A DNA stretch of 64,000 nt from Chloroflexota bacterium (GTDB lineage Bacteria > Chloroflexota > Anaerolineae > Anaerolineales > Anaerolineaceae): assembly GCA_016838895.1 (NCBI GenBank), contig JAEKNU010000001.1, positions 62,001 to 126,000 on the forward strand, written 5' to 3'. Shown one piece after another: positions 34,943 through 44,194 of this stretch (its first letter is position 1; each line of letters opens with the position of its first letter). A program made the translations under genes and the position numbers. A model generated the notes under the pieces. The model searched no databases and was not told where the DNA came from. It saw nothing but the letters and a program-made list of their open reading frames with translations.

Positions 34943-37143
34943 CGCATAATCTGATCCTTGATTTCGGTGTTACCGTATTATCAATCTACAACGGCGTTTT
35001 ACTGCTATGGTTAGGACTTACCGTCATACTTAATGCGCAGAGGCGCACATGGGGATTGTGGATCGCCGGAATTGGCTTACTCTCTGGCAGCATATTTTTT
35101 ATGCTGCATTCTATGGTGGTCGGCATATATCCGGATATATTTTCCATGGATCGCGGGTATTGGTGGCAAATAGGGTGGGTTTTGGTAATTATGTTACCGT
35201 TTGCCTGGTATGTGGATATCCTCTGGTATACAGGATTTACGGAAAAAAAAGTGATCAAGAATGAATACCTCAGCAAGGCCAAGAGAATTCATCGAAATGG
35301 TGTTCGCGCCCTATTAGGCATGGTGATTATTATGGGCGCTGTTGTTTTTTTGACAACGCCTATGAGTCAAATCCGCGATATAAAAACATTAAATATTTTG
35401 TATTTTCTTTCATATGGAGGCACACATGCTTTTATGTGGATGTATGCATTATTTATTATCATTTGTATGGCACTATCCATTTATGCTTTACGTACACCGG
35501 TGCCGTCTGGTCGATTAATGGGCGATGAAGCACGCAGTCGGGCACTACCGTATCTTTTTGGTGCTACGATCTCGTTATTTGTCGTTTCAGTAGTGATTAT
35601 TTTCGTATTCCTTTGGGTAGAGTCGGAAATTCGGTATCCCGGATTTTGGGGTGTTCGAATTAATACCATAGCCTATTTTGATATTATTCTGAACCTTTTG
35701 ATTTTAATATCAGTCTTTCTGATTGGACAAGCTGTCTGTTCGTATGAAGTCTATACGGGAGAAACTCTACCTCGCAGGGGACTAATGCGGTATTGGAATC
35801 GGATTATTATCCTGGGTGCTGGTTTCAGTGGTGTGGCAGCATTGTCTTTGATTCTGCGTATCCGAACAGTTTATATCGTTTTATTCTTTTCTGTGTTGAT
35901 CATTTCATTCTTTGCGATTCTAACCTGGCGGTTATTTATTGAACGGGAAACATTTATGCGGCAACTACGGCCATTTGTAACCAGCCAACGTCTTTACCAA
36001 CAAGCGATACAAGGTCATTTGATTGATGATCAATCCATCAATCATCAGGCCACTGATGATGAAGCCTTGACATCAATTTTTGATCATTTATGCCAATCCA
36101 TCCTGCTCTCCAAAAGAGCGATTCTATCAGGAAGCAATCACATGCTTCCTATTCATAATTTTTATATAACATACCCAGATATGGATGATGCTGGCGATGA
36201 AATTGTGAGCCAATTGAATTCACATGCCATGAACGTAACCAATGATACGCTGATTCTTCCGATATCTATTGAAGAAGAACCTGAGATCCATTGGTTTGTA
36301 CCATTGTGGGGTGAAATCGGACGAATCGGGACGCTCTATTTGGGAAAGAAAATTGATAATAGTCTTTATACACTTGAAGAAATAGAAATCGCCAGATCAG
36401 CATGCGAAAGATTATTGGACACAAAAGCAAGCATTCAAATGACCAAACATTTGATGGATTTGCAGCGTGAACGATTGGTTCAATCGCAATTACTGGATCA
36501 GCGCTCTAGAAGAATGCTACATGATGAAGTATTACCGGATATGCATGCCTTAATGATTGATTTGAACAGTCCAAAAGCAAAAGATATTGAGCCAGTTGAA
36601 ATTATTAAATCCCTGGAAAAAATACACAAACAATTATCAGAACTTTTGCATGCAATCCCTGAAAGTTTCTCACCGGAAATTTCAAGATTTACATTGATAG
36701 ATGCAATCAAGAAATTACCAGAATTAAAGGAGGCTGATTGCTTTAGTGAGATCAACTGGAAAATTGCGTCTGATGCCAACGAAGTTTCTGAAAATTTACC
36801 CATTCAAATACGTGAAATCTTGTATTTTGCAATTAGAGAGGTTATTCGAAACGCTGCTAGCCATGGTAGCACAGTGGAAAAATCACACACACACAGAATT
36901 GATATCGGAATATCAGCATCAAACAATTTGCAAATATCCATAAAGGATTTTGGGTGTGGGGTGGATGTGGATCATTATATTAGTAGAATTACAATGGGCG
37001 GAGGAAAAGGTTTACTGATACATCAAACCATGATGGCAATCATTGGCGGAAACATGCTAATCGAAAGCGTTCCAGGGCAGTTCACCAAAGTGGAATTTCA
37101 ATTACCTATTGAGAAAATGGAAAATGCAGTGGTTGATCAATGA
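34933..37143 (+). CDS. Membrane sensor histidine kinase, NarX/DesK-like catalytic region
   Basis: A 736-residue kinase. The N-terminal ~335 residues contain about eight hydrophobic helices (for example FGVTVLSIYNGVLLLWLGL). A central GAF-like soluble region (~370-490) follows. The dimerisation region has RRMLHDEVLPDMHALMID, a HisKA_3-type H box. The ATP-binding domain has IREVIRNAASHGS (N box), IKDFGCGVDVD (G1) and MGGGKGLLI (G2). Paired with the preceding LuxR-type regulator. The eight-helix membrane sensor is reminiscent of 7TM-type sensors, but I cannot name its signal. The 3' end overlaps the convergent AMP-binding gene by 7 bases. Confidence 0.9.
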   Translation: MALTHNLILDFGVTVLSIYNGVLLLWLGLTVILNAQRRTWGLWIAGIGLLSGSIFFMLHSMVVGIYPDIFSMDRGYWWQIGWVLVIMLPFAWYVDILWYTGFTEKKVIKNEYLSKAKRIHRNGVRALLGMVIIMGAVVFLTTPMSQIRDIKTLNILYFLSYGGTHAFMWMYALFIIICMALSIYALRTPVPSGRLMGDEARSRALPYLFGATISLFVVSVVIIFVFLWVESEIRYPGFWGVRINTIAYFDIILNLLILISVFLIGQAVCSYEVYTGETLPRRGLMRYWNRIIILGAGFSGVAALSLILRIRTVYIVLFFSVLIISFFAILTWRLFIERETFMRQLRPFVTSQRLYQQAIQGHLIDDQSINHQATDDEALTSIFDHLCQSILLSKRAILSGSNHMLPIHNFYITYPDMDDAGDEIVSQLNSHAMNVTNDTLILPISIEEEPEIHWFVPLWGEIGRIGTLYLGKKIDNSLYTLEEIEIARSACERLLDTKASIQMTKHLMDLQRERLVQSQLLDQRSRRMLHDEVLPDMHALMIDLNSPKAKDIEPVEIIKSLEKIHKQLSELLHAIPESFSPEISRFTLIDAIKKLPELKEADCFSEINWKIASDANEVSENLPIQIREILYFAIREVIRNAASHGSTVEKSHTHRIDIGISASNNLQISIKDFGCGVDVDHYISRITMGGGKGLLIHQTMMAIIGGNMLIESVPGQFTKVEFQLPIEKMENAVVDQ

Positions 37144-38936
37144 TTTTCTTGAGATATCTTTGAATATAAAAAATTCAATAGGGTTGTGAACGTACTATGG
37201 TTAAAGATGTCTGATGGCAGAACCCTGATCTGTAAGGCTTCAGAAAGGTGTAAAGCCAGTTGCATAATCATCATTGAATCCGCTGCTGATTGAAAAATAC
37301 TAACTGATGGATCATCAATTTCGTCGGTATCAAAAAGTTCACACCAGACTATTTGTAAGGTGTTTTGGATTTCTTCTTTGTTTTGAATTGATAGTTTTGA
37401 TGTGTTTTTGGTATATTCAAATAATTTTTCAATATCAATTTTGAAGTTCGGCAACAAGGGCAATTGTTCCAGAAAATAAAATCTGGATGGAATTTTATGG
37501 TCTGATAAATAATTCTGAAGAAAAGCGACTACATCATGAATCTGCAATTGAACATCGCTGACAATAAATGCACAAATATCATCTCCAAAAACATCATCAA
37601 GTATTGGTAATACTACACAATCGGAAACTTGTGAATGGCTAATCAGGATATTTTCAATTTCTTTGGCAGAAATTAATTCACCGCCGCGATTAATGATTTC
37701 TATCGATCTGCCAAGCAGGATTAATTCATTTAATACATTCCAATAACCGACATCCTCACTGATATACCAGTTTTCTGCATTGGTGATTTTGTTGGCGTTT
37801 TCAAGATCAAAAGCATATTTTGCTACCTGATTTCCACGATAGGCAACTTTTCCTGGAATATTTGGATTTGAAATAGATAGCAGATCATCATCCAGAATAT
37901 CAATTTCCATTGAAACTGGATGTCCGACATTGTTTTCTGTTGAAGTCTGATCATCAGATTCAATTTTGTTGATCTGCTTAAGTGTAATTTGACCAGCAGC
38001 TTCCGTTGCACCGTAGGCACTAATAATAGGTACATTATAAAAAGATAACATTTCTTTTATCGATTTCTGATCAAGAAAAGCAGAAGATGTTCGTACAAAG
38101 CGAAACGATTTGCTGCCAATCATATTCGAAGAAGCCTGTCTGAGAATCATTTTATGAATTGCCGGGGAGGATGTGAACCAGGTGGGTTTGAACACAGCAA
38201 TGACCTCTTGAAAGGGAATAGAAGAAAATGGACTCCAGAAAATGCTTGTACAACCTGAGACAAATGAGGTCATCAAGCTTTGGATGATGCCGCCAACATG
38301 AAAAATAGGCAAGGTATGTAAATTGATATCCTTTTCAGTAATCTGAAGTTTATCGCGCATTGCAATTGCATTCGTGAAAACATTTTCATGGGTCAAGAAG
38401 ATGGCTTTTGGTAAACCAGAAGAGCCGCTTGTATGGAAGACCCACCCAGGTGTCTCATCAAGAATTACGGCATTATTTTTTGATTTATCAAGATGTGTTG
38501 GTTCATCTCCAAATAAAAAGTGATCAATTTCAGCGGAAAAACGTACCATCGGAATATTATTTTCATCACAATAACTGGTAATTGCAGCAATATCTCCCTG
38601 TGATGGGTGTGTAAAAAAAATATCTGGTTGTAAATTCTTCGAAACTTGATGAAGTTCGTGGGTTGTCGTTCCAGGATTTATTGGAACACATTTAACGAAT
38701 AAACTTAAGCCCAACAATAATGCAATTGTATCGGGATGATTTTCAGAAGAGACATAACATACTGATTTTGAGGATAAGCTAACCCTGTTCACATGCTCGG
38801 ATAGTGAAGATATCAATTTTCCAAACTGATTATAAGATATCGTATAGCCATCGCATGTTTTCCACAAAACGCGTGCAGAATAGAGTTGAATAATATTCCG
38901 ATATTCATGAATGGGTGATGGGATATCAGATTTCAT
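37137..38936 (-). CDS. Adenylation (AMP-binding) enzyme fused to a carrier domain
   Basis: A 599-residue protein of the ANL superfamily. The P-loop-like motif is HTSGSSGLPKAIF, followed by ISAYGATEAAGQI and the late motifs WYISEDVGYW and RSIEIINRGGELISAKEIE. Residues ~520-595 form an acyl/peptidyl carrier domain with the phosphopantetheine serine in SAADSMMIMQL (DS instead of the more usual GGDS context). It thus activates an acid and loads it on its own carrier, like a one-module NRPS lacking condensation. It overlaps the Gate-domain gene by 4 bases. Substrate unknown; no PPTase nearby. Confidence 0.88.
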   Translation of the reverse strand: MKSDIPSPIHEYRNIIQLYSARVLWKTCDGYTISYNQFGKLISSLSEHVNRVSLSSKSVCYVSSENHPDTIALLLGLSLFVKCVPINPGTTTHELHQVSKNLQPDIFFTHPSQGDIAAITSYCDENNIPMVRFSAEIDHFLFGDEPTHLDKSKNNAVILDETPGWVFHTSGSSGLPKAIFLTHENVFTNAIAMRDKLQITEKDINLHTLPIFHVGGIIQSLMTSFVSGCTSIFWSPFSSIPFQEVIAVFKPTWFTSSPAIHKMILRQASSNMIGSKSFRFVRTSSAFLDQKSIKEMLSFYNVPIISAYGATEAAGQITLKQINKIESDDQTSTENNVGHPVSMEIDILDDDLLSISNPNIPGKVAYRGNQVAKYAFDLENANKITNAENWYISEDVGYWNVLNELILLGRSIEIINRGGELISAKEIENILISHSQVSDCVVLPILDDVFGDDICAFIVSDVQLQIHDVVAFLQNYLSDHKIPSRFYFLEQLPLLPNFKIDIEKLFEYTKNTSKLSIQNKEEIQNTLQIVWCELFDTDEIDDPSVSIFQSAADSMMIMQLALHLSEALQIRVLPSDIFNHSTFTTLLNFLYSKISQENH

Positions 38937-39892
38937 GAGTCACTTGTTGGCAGAAAAATTTTATGAATCCATTTTGAATGAGATATGAAGTAAAACACTG
39001 CAAAAGTAAAAATTAGCCTTCCTAAAAGAATTCCAGACAGGTCAGCGCCAATTGTTGTCATTACAATTGTATCTTCAAATAGGCTGTGCAGAAGACACAT
39101 CAAGGCTAAAACCAGAAAAATATCCTTTTTGGACAATTTACCATTTTGCGATTCATCAATAATCAATCCACCACCAACTGATAATCCAAGTGTCATACCG
39201 ATGATGGCGATGGGGGCAGCTTTTTTGCTCATACCAAAGAAGTTTAATAATGGCTCAGTCGTATTGTATAGCCATTCCAAAATATGGAATTTCTCCAATA
39301 ATCGTAAAAATGAAATCAAACCGATAAGTATGATGAACATCATCATATAGTTTTCTAATGTTGATATTCCCCAGCTTATTAGCGTGTCATTTTCAACATT
39401 TTTTGTCCAAATTGAGACTGCATTTTTTTGAAAATACGGTATTAATGCATAGATCTGATTCAAAATTGCACCAAATAAAAAAGCACTCAAAAAACGCAAA
39501 ACGATTTGAAACCAAATGCTAACCCCAATTTTCTTCCCTATGGTTATTTCTACAATCATATTATGAGCAATGAGCACCATTCCGGATAAAACGGTTGCCT
39601 GACCAATGGAAAGGGGAACGGATTTGGCTATTTCTGTATAGGCAATAATCGCTCCATATGGGCTGGTTACCAATCCGGTAGCCCAAACAAGTCCCATTTC
39701 TCCTGGAAGACCCACAAGATTCATTAAGGGCATTATCCCTTTACCGATGATGCTAACCAAACCGAATTCATTAAGTATTTTTACAACGATCGTTACGGGT
39801 ATGATAAGTTTCATTAATTCAAGATAAATATTTATTGAACGCTTGAAGATATAGCGGATTTCATGAAAAATAGTAATTAGTATTGTATTCAT
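38933..39892 (-). CDS. Nucleoside-recognition (Gate) domain membrane protein
   Basis: A 319-residue membrane protein with two repeats of the Gate fold, the first around GKGIMPLMNLVGLPGEMGL and the second around MSKKAAPIAIIGMTLGLSVG. This resembles SpmA/SpmB and YjiH-type proteins, thought to transport or gate small molecules. It is coupled on both sides: 2 bases after the EamA gene and overlapping the adenylation gene by 4. The grouping suggests a transport step for the product or substrate of the adenylation enzyme, which is inference. Confidence 0.85.
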   Translation of the reverse strand: MNTILITIFHEIRYIFKRSINIYLELMKLIIPVTIVVKILNEFGLVSIIGKGIMPLMNLVGLPGEMGLVWATGLVTSPYGAIIAYTEIAKSVPLSIGQATVLSGMVLIAHNMIVEITIGKKIGVSIWFQIVLRFLSAFLFGAILNQIYALIPYFQKNAVSIWTKNVENDTLISWGISTLENYMMMFIILIGLISFLRLLEKFHILEWLYNTTEPLLNFFGMSKKAAPIAIIGMTLGLSVGGGLIIDESQNGKLSKKDIFLVLALMCLLHSLFEDTIVMTTIGADLSGILLGRLIFTFAVFYFISHSKWIHKIFLPTSDS

Positions 39893-39894
39893 AG

Positions 39895-40794
39895 TTAACC
39901 AGCAAAGATAATTGCAACACCTATGATCGTAAGAAAAGTACCAATGACTGATGCACGACTAATGTTTTCTTTGTAAAACCATTTGGATATGGGCAACAAT
40001 ACTACGGGTGCGAGTGCCATTAATGTAGAGGCTGTCCCCACATATGCTGACTGAACAGCAATCAGGGAAAGCCATACGCCAACAAAGGGTCCGATGATAC
40101 TCCCATAAAAAATATTTGCCAGGGATTTAGGATTGTTCTTAACAATTGAGATTGTATGTTTAATCTTCCCTTGGAATAACGCCAAAATCAAAATGGCAGC
40201 CAGCGATGGTAACATACGCATTAGCGTTGCTGAAAGAACCGGCAAATCATTTTGTAAGCCAAATTTAGCAAAAATTAAGCCACCAGCCTGACCAAGTGCG
40301 CCGCCAAAAGCAAAAAGAATACCCAGCGCATAACGCTTGCGATCAATTGGTGTTTTGTTTTTTGCAGGTACTCTACGATCGTTAATGACCAATATAATGC
40401 CAATTATCGTAATTAGAATGCCAAAAAGCGCAATAAGGTGCAAATTCTCGTTGAGAAAAATCCAGGCAAACAGGGTGCTTATCATGGGGACTGACGCCAT
40501 AACCAACATCGGAATACGAACATCCAGATAAACAAAAGCCTGATATAAAAAGGAATCTCCAATTACAAGCCCAATAATGCCAGATAATGCCAGCCATAAC
40601 CACTGCGATTGTGTTGCATGGATTGGAATAAAGGTTTTATAAATGAGAAGATGCGTTATAAAGAAAAGAATAACTGCAAATGTTAACCGAATAAGATTAA
40701 CTGAAAATGCACCGATTTTTTTTCCGGCCGAGGTGAAGAAAATACCGCAAAAGGCCCAACATACCGATGTTAACAAAGCTGCGATTTCGCCCAT
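39895..40794 (-). CDS. EamA/DMT-family transporter
   Basis: A 299-residue protein with ten hydrophobic helices in two EamA repeats (start MGEIAALLTSVCWAFCGIFF; second half beginning YALGILFAFGGALGQAGGL). The family exports amino acids, nucleosides and other metabolites. The ATG at 40794 is chosen because the EamA pattern begins there; the frame runs 60 bases further upstream. First gene of the minus-strand trio with the Gate protein and adenylation enzyme. Confidence 0.92.
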   Translation of the reverse strand: MGEIAALLTSVCWAFCGIFFTSAGKKIGAFSVNLIRLTFAVILFFITHLLIYKTFIPIHATQSQWLWLALSGIIGLVIGDSFLYQAFVYLDVRIPMLVMASVPMISTLFAWIFLNENLHLIALFGILITIIGIILVINDRRVPAKNKTPIDRKRYALGILFAFGGALGQAGGLIFAKFGLQNDLPVLSATLMRMLPSLAAILILALFQGKIKHTISIVKNNPKSLANIFYGSIIGPFVGVWLSLIAVQSAYVGTASTLMALAPVVLLPISKWFYKENISRASVIGTFLTIIGVAIIFAG

Positions 40795-40972
40795 GATGTT
40801 TTCCCTGAATGCTTCTGTGTGTGGGTTAAGATAAGCATAGATTATACACCACACGAACCATTCGAAAAGATATGAAATAAATAAATAAAATTAAAAAATA
40901 TTATAATAAAAGAAAATAAATGCTTGACAAGATCGGATGCAATGATAGAATGGTAAACAAATAGGATTCACT

Positions 40973-41311
40973 ATGAACAATACAGATACAGAAACTTTAT
41001 ATCCATTCAGGGTGACGCCCCAACTCAGAAATTTTCGAACAAAAGTTTGGAAAGAGATAATTGATTCCGTTTTGGACGCCCAGGCAGATGATGAAGAAAA
41101 AATCGGTTTTTCTATGATGATGGTCAAACTTGGTGGCTGTATAACGTGCAGCGCTGATAGTTTTAGAGCAATGCGAGGTTGTACACATTGCGCAAGCCAG
41201 ACGGTACGCCGTTTTAGAGGACCTGACGAAGAACTAAAAGAACTATTTCTTGAAAATGTTGCTGAAGTTAATAAATATTCAGAAAAGAAAGAATTCATTG
41301 TGAAAGGTTGA
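40973..41311 (+). CDS. Small protein with two CxxC motifs, linked to Mrp
   Basis: A 112-residue soluble protein I do not recognise. It has CITC and CTHC in the centre (GGCITCSADSFRAMRGCTHC), spaced like a metal or iron-sulphur site, between two charged helical ends. It ends 8 bases before the ATG of an Mrp-type ATPase, so cotranscription is almost certain. The Cys motifs next to an Mrp/ApbC protein suggest a role in iron-sulphur or metal handling. It could alternatively be a short zinc-ribbon regulator. Confidence 0.75.
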   Translation: MNNTDTETLYPFRVTPQLRNFRTKVWKEIIDSVLDAQADDEEKIGFSMMMVKLGGCITCSADSFRAMRGCTHCASQTVRRFRGPDEELKELFLENVAEVNKYSEKKEFIVKG

Positions 41312-41319
41312 ATTTGATA

Positions 41320-42390
41320 ATGGTAATCACAGAAAAGCAAATATTGGAAAAATTATCCCAGGTTATGGATCCTGAATTGCATCGTGATCTAGTTACCCTG
41401 GGAATGATAAAAAATATACAGATAAATCAGAATAAAGTTTCTTTGACCGTAGAGTTAACAACACCAGCGTGTCCATTAAAAGATAAAATCAGAGCTGATG
41501 TAAATGATGCATTAAATACAATTGAAGGCATTGGTGAAATTAGTATTGAAATGACCGGCAAAGTTCGATCAGATGGTCTGAAACGTGATTTGATGAGTAG
41601 TCCGGTTAAAAATATTATCGCCGTTGCTTCGGGTAAAGGTGGGGTCGGAAAATCAACAGTGTCTGTGAATTTAGCTATTGCATTAGCGCAATCAGGTGCC
41701 AAAGTTGGTTTGTTGGATGCCGATATTTATGGTCCCAATGTGCCTACAATGATGGGCGTAACAGAACTGCCACCCAGCAAATCAAATAAGATTCCTCCTG
41801 CGGAAGCGTATGGCGTAAAAGTGATGTCTATCGGATTTTTGGTGAAACCCGGTCAGGCACTCATTTGGCGCGGACCAATGTTGCATTCTGCAATTCAGCA
41901 ATTTTTAAGAGATGTTGAATGGGAAGAATTAGATTATTTGGTGGTAGATTTACCACCTGGAACCGGTGATGCACAATTGAGCCTGGCACAGTCAATTTCG
42001 ATTAGCGGTGGTGTAATTGTCACCTTGCCACAACAAGTTTCCCTTGATGATGCAGAACGCGGCATGCAAATGTTTGAACAATTAAACATCCCTATTTTGG
42101 GAGTTGTTGAGAATATGAGCTACCTTGTACTACCTGATGGAACACAGATGGATGTGTTCGGAAAAGGTGGTGGAAAGAAATTAGCAGAAAAAATGCAGGT
42201 TCCTTTTATTGGAACAATTCCTATGGAACCAGAGGTGCGTATAGGAAGCGATACCGGTGTACCAATATTAATTTCAAATCCGGAATCAGAAGCCGCAAAA
42301 TCAATGCAGCATATTGCCACAGATGTGGCGGCAAAACTAAGCGTTGCATACATCAATAAACCATCAATCGAGATAAAGATCTCGGAATAA
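41320..42390 (+). CDS. Mrp/NBP35-type P-loop ATPase (iron-sulphur carrier family)
   Basis: A 356-residue protein. Residues ~1-90 are a MIP18/DUF59 domain (ILEKLSQVMDPELHRDLVTL). The ATPase domain has the deviant Walker A SGKGGVGKSTVSVNLA, DADIYGPNVPTMMG and VVDLPPGTGDAQLSL. The ATG at 41320 is used; a TTG 12 bases upstream is possible. Family members carry Fe-S clusters between subunits. The CxxC that usually follows ENMSY is absent here (ENMSYLVLPDGTQMDVFG), as in several other bacterial Mrp proteins. Followed by the RicT-like gene after 4 bases. Confidence 0.95.
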   Translation: MVITEKQILEKLSQVMDPELHRDLVTLGMIKNIQINQNKVSLTVELTTPACPLKDKIRADVNDALNTIEGIGEISIEMTGKVRSDGLKRDLMSSPVKNIIAVASGKGGVGKSTVSVNLAIALAQSGAKVGLLDADIYGPNVPTMMGVTELPPSKSNKIPPAEAYGVKVMSIGFLVKPGQALIWRGPMLHSAIQQFLRDVEWEELDYLVVDLPPGTGDAQLSLAQSISISGGVIVTLPQQVSLDDAERGMQMFEQLNIPILGVVENMSYLVLPDGTQMDVFGKGGGKKLAEKMQVPFIGTIPMEPEVRIGSDTGVPILISNPESEAAKSMQHIATDVAAKLSVAYINKPSIEIKISE

Positions 42391-42394
42391 ACCT

Positions 42395-43255
42395 ATGACA
42401 GATCAAATTAATTTCCCAATCGTTGGCGTAAATTTTGGCGCAGTTGGCAAAGTGTATCACTTTGATACCAATCGCATTGAGGATTTAAATAAAGGGGACT
42501 ACGTTATTGTTGAAACCTCGCGTGGTTTGCAAATTGGAAAAGTGATTCAACTTTACACAGTTGACCAGATTAATACCAGCGGCGATTCCCGTAAACCGGT
42601 CATGCGTAAAGCAACACCTCGAGACCTGATGCTAAGAAAATATTGGGAAATCCGTGAGCAAGAAATATTCGAGTTTGCATTATCCAGAGCCAGGAATTTA
42701 AATCTGGAAGGCGTAAAAATTGTTGCTGCCGAATATAGTTTTGATGGATCCAGAATTTCCATTTTATTTAGCAATGAGGCAGAAGAGAAAATTGATCTGA
42801 AAGTTCTTAGAAAAGAACTTCAGCGAAAATATAATTCAATAAACATTGAAATGCGACAAATTGGCCCACGCGACGTTGCAAAAATCATTGGTGGTATGGG
42901 CGCTTGTGGACTTGAAAAAAGATGCTGCTCAATGTATTTGACAGAATTTAAATCAATCTCTATTCGAATGGCAAAAAACCAAGGTATATCGTTGACACCC
43001 ACTGAAATCACCGGCATGTGCGGTAGATTGCGATGCTGCTTGGATTATGAACATGATCAATATGTTGAAGCTTTATCAAAGATGCCTAAGCGAAATAAAC
43101 GCGTAATCACACCTATGGGGCGGGGAAAAGTAATTGGGTTGAATCCATTGCAGGAAAAAGTATTGGTCGATGTTCAGGAAGTCGGACCACGTGAATTTGA
43201 TGCAGAGTCTGTTAGCAGAATTGATGAAAACGAACAAAAAGGTAAAAATCCCTGA
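42395..43255 (+). CDS. PSP1-domain protein, RicT/YaaT-like
   Basis: A 286-residue cytoplasmic protein. The start (FPIVGVNFGAVGKVYHFD) and the Cys-rich core GACGLEKRCCSMYL plus MCGRLRCCLDYEH match RicT (YaaT) of Bacillus. In Bacillus RicT joins RicA and RicF, carries Fe-S clusters and modulates RNase Y. No ricA/ricF is near. It is 4 bases downstream of mrp and ends inside a terminator hairpin. The coupling to an Fe-S carrier fits the known clusters of RicT. Confidence 0.92.
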   Translation: MTDQINFPIVGVNFGAVGKVYHFDTNRIEDLNKGDYVIVETSRGLQIGKVIQLYTVDQINTSGDSRKPVMRKATPRDLMLRKYWEIREQEIFEFALSRARNLNLEGVKIVAAEYSFDGSRISILFSNEAEEKIDLKVLRKELQRKYNSINIEMRQIGPRDVAKIIGGMGACGLEKRCCSMYLTEFKSISIRMAKNQGISLTPTEITGMCGRLRCCLDYEHDQYVEALSKMPKRNKRVITPMGRGKVIGLNPLQEKVLVDVQEVGPREFDAESVSRIDENEQKGKNP

Positions 43256-43269
43256 AAAGGGATTTTTTT
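43244..43269 (+). terminator. Terminator overlapping the end of the RicT-like gene
   Basis: AAAAATCCC-tgaaaa-GGGATTTTTTT. The stop codon of the gene lies in the loop. Confidence 0.88.
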
Positions 43270-43466
43270 ACCAACATAATTAATCGGATTAATATGATTA
43301 TAAAGCGAATGATTACCAATTATTATAAAATAATGGATGTCACTTTCATTTTATGATTGTGAATAAGAAAATAGTGACGTAAATCTCTTACAGCTGTGCG
43401 AAATATCAGGCAAAATTAATCAAGAATTGAAAACAAACATTCAATTAAACGGATTAATAGAATAAT

Positions 43467-44159
43467 ATGAAAAAACAAAACAATGGACATTCCGCATTAA
43501 TTCAGTATCTAATTAAACAAAATACTTCCGGTAAACAAAATCTACCTTCTTTGGAACAGTTGCGACAAGAGTTAGGCGTAAGTCTTTCATCATTAAGAGA
43601 ACAATTAGAAGTTGCTCGGATTATGGGTTTTGTTGATATCAAACCTAAGACTGGTACAAAGATTAAGAATTACTCATTTACTCCGGCAGTTTTGAAATCC
43701 GCATCCTACGCAGTTGATATTGATCCATCATTGTTTAAAGCCTATGCAGATTTGAGGAATCATATTGAATCATCTTATTGGGTTCAATCTGTAAGTTTGC
43801 TAACAACGGCCGATTACCAGCGATTACAAGAGTTAGTAACACAAGCAAATGGCAAGTTAAATGGCAAACCCATTAGCATTCCCCATTATGAGCATCGAGA
43901 ATTGCATATGTTGTTATACAGCCGTTTGGATAATCCATTTGTTTATGGCATTCTGGAAGCTTATTGGGAATTGTATGAAGCAAAAGGATTGAATATTTAT
44001 ACTGATCTATCCTATCTAAAACAAGTATGGAAATACCATGAGCGTCTGGTAAATGCCATTATTCATGGAGAATTTGAATTGGGCTACAAGATGTTAACCG
44101 AACACCGCGGATTACTATTACAACGAAAACAACGCGTTCCAAGCCAAATATTTGAATAA
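43467..44159 (+). CDS. GntR/FCD-family transcription regulator
   Basis: A 230-residue regulator. Residues 1-75 form a GntR winged helix (LPSLEQLRQELGVSLSSLRE, ARIMGFVDIKPKTGTKI). Residues ~90-225 are an FCD-type helical ligand domain with the histidine-containing EHRELHMLLYSRL and a late WKYHERLVNAII, compatible with metal/organic-acid binding. It lies 35 bases before korA and is probably its regulator. The preceding ~200 bases are AT-rich and repeat TTAATCGGATTAAT/ACGGATTAAT-like units at each end, possible operators. Confidence 0.9.
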   Translation: MKKQNNGHSALIQYLIKQNTSGKQNLPSLEQLRQELGVSLSSLREQLEVARIMGFVDIKPKTGTKIKNYSFTPAVLKSASYAVDIDPSLFKAYADLRNHIESSYWVQSVSLLTTADYQRLQELVTQANGKLNGKPISIPHYEHRELHMLLYSRLDNPFVYGILEAYWELYEAKGLNIYTDLSYLKQVWKYHERLVNAIIHGEFELGYKMLTEHRGLLLQRKQRVPSQIFE

Positions 44160-44194
44160 CACAAAAGACGAAACGCTACTTAGAGGAGCAATAA

